From positions 1 through 37,819 of IMG/VR virus record IMGVR_UViG_3300025154_000244: a DNA stretch of 37,819 nucleotides. One strand, 5' to 3'. Source of the stretch: a virus. Below the pieces are notes generated by a model that saw nothing but the letters and a program-made list of their open reading frames with translations, was not told the origin of the DNA and did not search any database. Below are positions 35,786 to 37,819 of the stretch, one piece after another. The translations under genes were made by a program, and so were the position numbers. How positions within the stretch are numbered: the stretch's first letter is position 1; each line of letters begins with the position of its first letter.

Positions 35786-37819
35786 ATGTCAAAAAAGAAA
35801 CTAACTAACTATGTAAATAAACAAGCAATTAGAGAAGTATTAGGTTGTCTAATTCAGACTCCAAAATTATTAAGAGAGTATAAAATTTCAAAATCTGATT
35901 TTCCTGAAGATTTTCATAAATTAATATTCGCAGCAATTAATAATCTATATAAAAATGGAATTGAGAATATTGATGCAGTAGCAATAGATGAATATCTTTC
36001 TCATTATGAAACACAGTATAAAATATTTGAAAAAAATCAGGGAATAGAGTTTATTAATAATATTGAAGAATTGTCAAGTGTAGCAAATATTAAATATTAT
36101 TATGAACAATTAAAGAAATTTTCATTATTAAGAAGATATATGGAGCATGGTATTGATGTATCAGATTTTTTTAATCCAAATGAAATAGACCCTGTGACAA
36201 TTGAAAGTCAACAAGAAAAATTAGATAGTAGTTCAATACAAGATATAATTAATCATTTTAAAAGAAAACATTTAGAAGTTGTTGCACCATTTAGTATAGG
36301 AGAAGGTAGAGATACTAAAAAAGCAGGAGTAGGAGGATTAGAGCAAAAAGAACGATGGAAAAAAGATACTGCATGGGGAATTGGATATTCAAGTGCTTAT
36401 TTAACTACTGTTTTTCATGGATTGAGAAAAAGAAGATTTACTGTTAAATCTGCTGGAACAGGTGTGGGCAAAGCAATACCTAATTATACAATTATTCCTA
36501 CTCCTGATGGATACAAAACAGTTGGAGAAATACAAAAAGGAGATTTTCTATTTGGTCAAAATGGAGAAAAAACTAAAGTTTTAGAGGTTTATCCACAGTC
36601 AGAAAAAAAGCAAGTTTATAAAATAACATTTTCTGATGGAAGAACCGCAGAATGTTGTAAGGATCATTTGTGGACTTATATATACGAAGGACATAGAGAA
36701 AAAAAACATAGAACAGAATCTATAGAAGATATTATTAAAAGAAGTAAAGGAACATATCAAAACAAAAAAGGATGTTATAAATACAAAATACCTCTTAATG
36801 AACCTATTAAATATACTGAAAAGCAATATTCAATAGAACCTTATATATTAGGTTTATTATTAGGAGATGGAAGTTTTAGATATAATAAGACTAATAAATC
36901 TCTACCATTTTCTTCTATAAATGAAGAACTTCCTAGTGCTATTGCTAAATCATTAAATTATAATTATAAAAAAAATAAAGCAAAAAATTATACTTATACT
37001 TTTGGCACACAAGGGAAAAATTTGTGGATTTCAGAAATTTTAAAAGATTACCCTGAATTATGGCAATCTAAATCAGAAACTAAATTTATTCCTCGTAATT
37101 ATTTAGAAGGTTCTATAGAACAAAGATATGATTTACTTGCTGGTTTATTGGATACAGATGGAAGCATTGGGGAAAAAGGAAGAATTCAATATACTACAAC
37201 TTCTTCTTTATTAAGAGATAATGTTATTGAGTTATGTAGAAGTCTTGGTATGATTGCTACTTATTCAATTGATAAAAGAAAAGAAAAATATACCATTGGT
37301 GAATGTTATACAGTTCGTATTCAATGCAAAGCAAAAGAAAAAATAAAATTATTTAAATTATTAAGAAAAGTTAAAATAGCTAAATCATATCTTAATAATA
37401 ATAAAAGAAAAGAATTAAAAAACTATATTTCAATAAAAAATATTGAAATACTTGACAAATATGAAGATATGACTTGTTTTACAGTAGATAATGAATCTCA
37501 TTTATTTTTAATGAATGATTTTATAGTAACTCATAATACTCGCACAACAATAGCAGATATAGGATACTCTTGTTCTCCTGCTTATTATGATAAAAACAAA
37601 AAAGCATGGATTCAAAATCCTAACGGTATAAATAATGGGGCGTTATACATAGGTACAGAAATGGAATTACTTGAAGAAATTGACCCTATTTTATGGGCAT
37701 ATATAGCGGATGTTCCACAAGAACATATTGAATTTAATATGTATGAAGGCAATGAAGAAGAAAGAGTTGATGAGGCAATTAGAATCTTAGAAGAAGATGC
37801 AAATATATGGTTTGAATAT
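35786..37819 (+). CDS. DnaB-like replicative helicase interrupted by an intein, 3' partial
   Basis: ATG 35786 follows ATGGAGGTTTTTC. 678 codons are present and the gene runs off the window. Residues 1-160 match a DnaB N-terminal domain (IREVLGCLIQTPKLLREY, FHKLIFAAINNLYKNGIEN, IEFINNIEELSSVANIKYY). The RecA-type domain starts with its Walker A (SAGTGVGK), where residues 230-584 are an intein. After splicing the motif reads GTGVGK-TRTT. The rest (IADIGYSCSPAYY, ALYIGTEMELLEEIDPILW) continues the ATPase domain. It unwinds the phage replication fork and corresponds in position to SPbeta YorI. The gene must splice to be active. Confidence 0.85.
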   Translation, partial: MSKKKLTNYVNKQAIREVLGCLIQTPKLLREYKISKSDFPEDFHKLIFAAINNLYKNGIENIDAVAIDEYLSHYETQYKIFEKNQGIEFINNIEELSSVANIKYYYEQLKKFSLLRRYMEHGIDVSDFFNPNEIDPVTIESQQEKLDSSSIQDIINHFKRKHLEVVAPFSIGEGRDTKKAGVGGLEQKERWKKDTAWGIGYSSAYLTTVFHGLRKRRFTVKSAGTGVGKAIPNYTIIPTPDGYKTVGEIQKGDFLFGQNGEKTKVLEVYPQSEKKQVYKITFSDGRTAECCKDHLWTYIYEGHREKKHRTESIEDIIKRSKGTYQNKKGCYKYKIPLNEPIKYTEKQYSIEPYILGLLLGDGSFRYNKTNKSLPFSSINEELPSAIAKSLNYNYKKNKAKNYTYTFGTQGKNLWISEILKDYPELWQSKSETKFIPRNYLEGSIEQRYDLLAGLLDTDGSIGEKGRIQYTTTSSLLRDNVIELCRSLGMIATYSIDKRKEKYTIGECYTVRIQCKAKEKIKLFKLLRKVKIAKSYLNNNKRKELKNYISIKNIEILDKYEDMTCFTVDNESHLFLMNDFIVTHNTRTTIADIGYSCSPAYYDKNKKAWIQNPNGINNGALYIGTEMELLEEIDPILWAYIADVPQEHIEFNMYEGNEEERVDEAIRILEEDANIWFEY
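36473..37537 (+). mobile_element. Class 3 intein with LAGLIDADG endonuclease in the helicase Walker A
   Basis: 355 codons in frame. The first residue is Ala, not Cys or Ser. Block A is AIPNYTIIPTPDGYKTVGEI. Block B is ECCKDHLW, with His65 and Trp67 (position B:12). Block F is MTCFTVDNESHLFL, with Cys335 in place of the usual Asp (F:4). Block G is FIVTHN, with Thr353 (G:5), His354 and Asn355; the +1 residue is Thr. Ala1 with Trp, Cys and Thr at these three places is the signature of class 3 inteins, in which the F-block cysteine makes the first thioester. Between blocks B and F lie two dodecapeptides, LGLLLGDGSF (about 126) and LLAGLLDTDGSI (about 222), so the homing endonuclease looks intact. 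Confidence 0.85.

Noticed and set aside
36599-36826. Minus-strand open frame inside the helicase intein
   Set aside because: It is antisense to clear intein and endonuclease motifs and shows only phenylalanine- and serine-rich low-complexity reading.
1-37819. tRNA genes or a CRISPR array
   Set aside because: No T-loop consensus with matching acceptor stem and no regularly spaced repeats were found by reading. The only tandem repeat is the coding one at 11747.

Overview
This AT-rich window (roughly three quarters A+T) looks like the control region plus early and replication region of a temperate phage or prophage of a low-GC Firmicute (Bacillus, Clostridium or a relative). The grounds are sigma-A type promoters, AAAGGAG/AAGGAGG ribosome binding sites, almost complete one-strand gene packing, and a gene order resembling the SPbeta group. 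An inactive tyrosine-recombinase-like protein resembling the SPbeta repressor MrpR lies at the left. Many small early genes follow, and a DNA ligase, SSB-like protein, Sak4-like ATPase and DnaB-like helicase lie at the right. No structural, tail or lysis genes are visible. The exact host genus cannot be read from the sequence.

Layout. 1-1876: MrpR-like repressor (5' end cut by the window) and a protein with three homing-endonuclease-associated repeats, closed by a strong bidirectional terminator. 1879-2112: the only minus-strand gene, broken by a TGA. 2113-2512: a 400-base control region with a 16-bp palindrome, a hairpin and a rightward promoter. 2513-16124: about 38 short genes, many encoding 45-130 residue proteins with paired cysteines (zinc ribbons), including a protein with three SpoIIID-like helix-turn-helix units. 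16198-20111: an adenine DNA methyltransferase (DUF6094-like) coupled by a one-base overlap to an 853-residue SF2 helicase. 20320-21659: two lipoproteins and a membrane-anchored protein. 21776-29351: more small genes plus a DRB0094-type RNA ligase. 29373-37819: replication module with NAD+-dependent DNA ligase, a free-standing EDxHD-type endonuclease, a KOW-like acidic protein, a protein with an SSB-type DIPF tail, a Sak4-like ATPase, a zinc-ribbon protein and a DnaB-like helicase. The helicase Walker A motif is split by an intein carrying the class 3 (Trp-Cys-Thr) signature and a LAGLIDADG endonuclease; this gene runs off the right edge.

Expression. Several near-consensus promoters (TTGACA, 17-18 bases, TATAAT or TAAAAT) divide the rightward series into operons. 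Between gene groups lie long perfect inverted repeats, several with 11-12 base loops and no U-tract. Two promoters carry the same TAACA-N3-TGTTA dyad over the -10 box.

The most striking global feature is damage. At least eleven short genes are interrupted by one in-frame stop (TAA, TAG or TGA) or one single-base frameshift, while every long enzyme gene is open. This suggests a decaying prophage, or sequencing errors that happen to miss the long genes. The use of all three stop codons argues against genetic recoding. The most notable single items are the class 3 intein, the methyltransferase-helicase pair, an internal ribosome binding site in front of the ligase BRCT domain, and the recurrent long hairpins.
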